Positions 13,216 through 13,984 of a DNA stretch of 13,984 nt are shown here, in pieces. Made by a program: the position numbers and the translations under genes. Location: contig JBDNJM010000025.1 in assembly GCA_041687755.1 (NCBI GenBank), positions 1 to 13,984 on the forward strand. The letters run 5' to 3'. Positions within the stretch are counted from its first letter, which is position 1. Every line of letters starts with the position of its first letter. The stretch comes from JBDNJM01 sp041687755 (GTDB lineage Bacteria > Planctomycetota > UBA1135 > GCA-002686595). The notes below the pieces were generated by a model. That model saw only the letters and a program-made list of their open reading frames with translations, did not search any database and was not told where the DNA came from.

Positions 13216-13747
13216 CTAGGCGCCCCCCTGACGGGCAGCTCCAGACTCCTCTAGTTGAGAGCGAAAATACTCCCGAATTAGACTGTCAGGCATCTCCTGA
13301 AAGGATTGAAAGCTCCCGCCGCCTTCGTCGAGCAGAGTCTTCCACGGGGTCCCTGCGGCGTGGGTCAGCGCTGAAAGTTCTGTAGCACTCAGCGTGGAAT
13401 AGATTCGAAAGATCTGCTCCAGGTGATAAATCGTTCGAGTGTCGGACTCTGGAACGATGGGGGGGGGCAGCACTCTCGCTCACCCCAAAAGGACTCGCAG
13501 GGTAGGCGGGCAGAGGAATCGACTCGGCGCCATTCTCGCGAAGGTCCCCGAACAGGGGCTGCGAGACGGGACCGTACTTCCACGCCTGAAATCCATCTAG
13601 GACCAGCGGAGCGCCAAGCAGGGCCAAGTACCACCCATGAGCGAAGTACACCAATTTCTGGAGCTTCATGTGCGTCAGGGCGCCGGATAGATCCTTCTTG
13701 ATGAACCAGTTGGCGACTTGCAGAGCTTCGTAGGGAGGGGCAGACAT
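13216..13747 (-). pseudogene. Panacea-domain (DUF4065, SocA-like) antitoxin, frameshifted in a homopolymer
   Basis: Two frames together encode one DUF4065/Panacea protein of about 176 residues. From ATG 13747 the first frame has MSAPPYEALQVANWFIKKDL, then THMKLQKLVYFAHGWYLAL and AWKYGPVSQPL, the family core. After 13467 the match continues in the other frame: IYHLEQIFRIYSTLSATEL, LTHAAGTPWKTL and LIREYFRSQLEE, the family's C-terminal part, ending TAG at 13216. The total span is 532 bases, one more than a multiple of three. The switch is in a run of nine C on the coding strand (13459-13467); eight would restore the frame as SAAPPIVPES. The family includes Caulobacter SocA and antitoxins of PanAT pairs. 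The cause may be real mutation, phase variation, slippage or sequencing error. The downstream membrane-protein gene begins one base after the stop. Confidence 0.85.
13459..13467. repeat. Nine-base homopolymer at the frameshift in the Panacea gene
   Basis: Nine consecutive G on the plus strand (C on the coding strand) mark exactly where the two Panacea reading frames meet. Removing one base joins the conserved halves. Runs of this length are prone to replication slippage and also to sequencing miscounts. Confidence 0.85.
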
Positions 13748-13795
13748 GTCAGGTAGCAGTGGGCAGCGGTGTAGCCAGAGCACTCACTACCCCAA

Positions 13796-13984
13796 TCATC
13801 GGCTTTCCCCGTTGTTCTTGACGCTTTTTCCGCAAACGGCGCACCTAGGCCTAAATCCAGCGTCGAGCCCCGGCTGACCCCCGGCGCCCGATCTGCGAGG
13901 TGATCCGGACCGGTTTCGAGCCCAAGTCTGTTCGGAGCCGCGCGCGCCGAGCGCCTCCGAGCCGCGAAACACAGGTCCAATGGC
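13796..13984 (-). CDS. Possible C-terminal end of an upstream gene with a C-x2-C motif (partial, tentative)
   Basis: A frame open from the window edge ends at TGA 13796-13798. Its last residues read FRPRCAVCGKSVKNNGESR, a C-x2-C-G-K knuckle such as ends zinc-ribbon or HNH-type proteins. The part before it is Gly/Arg/Ser-rich and unremarkable, and codon use is not decisive. It would lie 48 bases upstream of the Panacea ATG on the same strand. A competing frame in the same stretch starts at 13980 and overlaps the Panacea start. The interval may equally be non-coding promoter DNA. Confidence 0.22.
   Translation of the reverse strand, partial: AIGPVFRGSEALGARGSEQTWARNRSGSPRRSGAGGQPGLDAGFRPRCAVCGKSVKNNGESR

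Noticed and set aside
13675..13980. Minus-strand open frame of 101 codons upstream of the Panacea gene
   Set aside because: It overlaps the Panacea start in another frame and has no recognisable features; its composition is like random GC-rich sequence.
1..13984. CRISPR arrays or rRNA genes
   Set aside because: No regularly spaced direct repeats and no rRNA-like conserved stretches were seen anywhere in the window.

Overview
The window looks like a high-GC, Gram-negative bacterial chromosome. The Lol lipoprotein-sorting genes and an outer-membrane barrel imply two membranes. Shine-Dalgarno sequences are mostly weak, and GTG starts and 4-base stop/start overlaps are common. Planctomycetota or another deep high-GC Gram-negative phylum would fit, but no marker here fixes the phylum.

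Layout. (1) Positions 1-277 are the left end of an IS3-family element (orfA on the minus strand, cut by the window edge). It abuts 278-775, an open frame that looks like the 3' part of a gene the element interrupted. (2) Positions 892-6433 form a manganese-homeostasis block, all on the minus strand. Read in the direction of transcription it is an outer-membrane beta-barrel gene, a four-gene ABC metal importer joined by 4-base overlaps (binding protein, ATPase, two permeases: mntA-mntB-mntC-mntD order), then a Mn-type superoxide dismutase (sodA). (3) Positions 6706-10966 are a minus-strand housekeeping run: lysS, lolC, lolD, then mntR, the manganese-sensing repressor, 4 bases behind lolD. (4) Positions 11298-12684 hold three plus-strand genes joined by GTGA overlaps: a small membrane protein, a coiled-coil plus PAS protein, and a coiled coil with a C-terminal membrane anchor. 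(5) Positions 12696-13747 on the minus strand hold a Panacea-domain (DUF4065, SocA-like) antitoxin gene, frameshifted in a nine-base homopolymer. It is followed one base later by a two-pass membrane protein with an HEPN-like R-x4-H motif. This is a candidate toxin-antitoxin pair.

How they work together. MntR keeps all six metal-ligand positions known from Bacillus MntR. Two promoter regions, ahead of the outer-membrane gene and ahead of mntA, each carry two tandem copies of GTAGC-N4-GCTAC. This contains the TAGC-N4-GCTA core known from enterobacterial MntR operators. The sites overlap a shared promoter-like block (TGGAAC, 16-17 bases, TACAGT). The simplest reading is that Mn-loaded MntR shuts off both an outer-membrane entry channel and the inner-membrane importer, while sodA downstream uses the metal. 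The outer-membrane protein as a Mn-regulated porin, the Panacea/membrane pair and the PAS-containing membrane cassette are the least familiar parts of the window.
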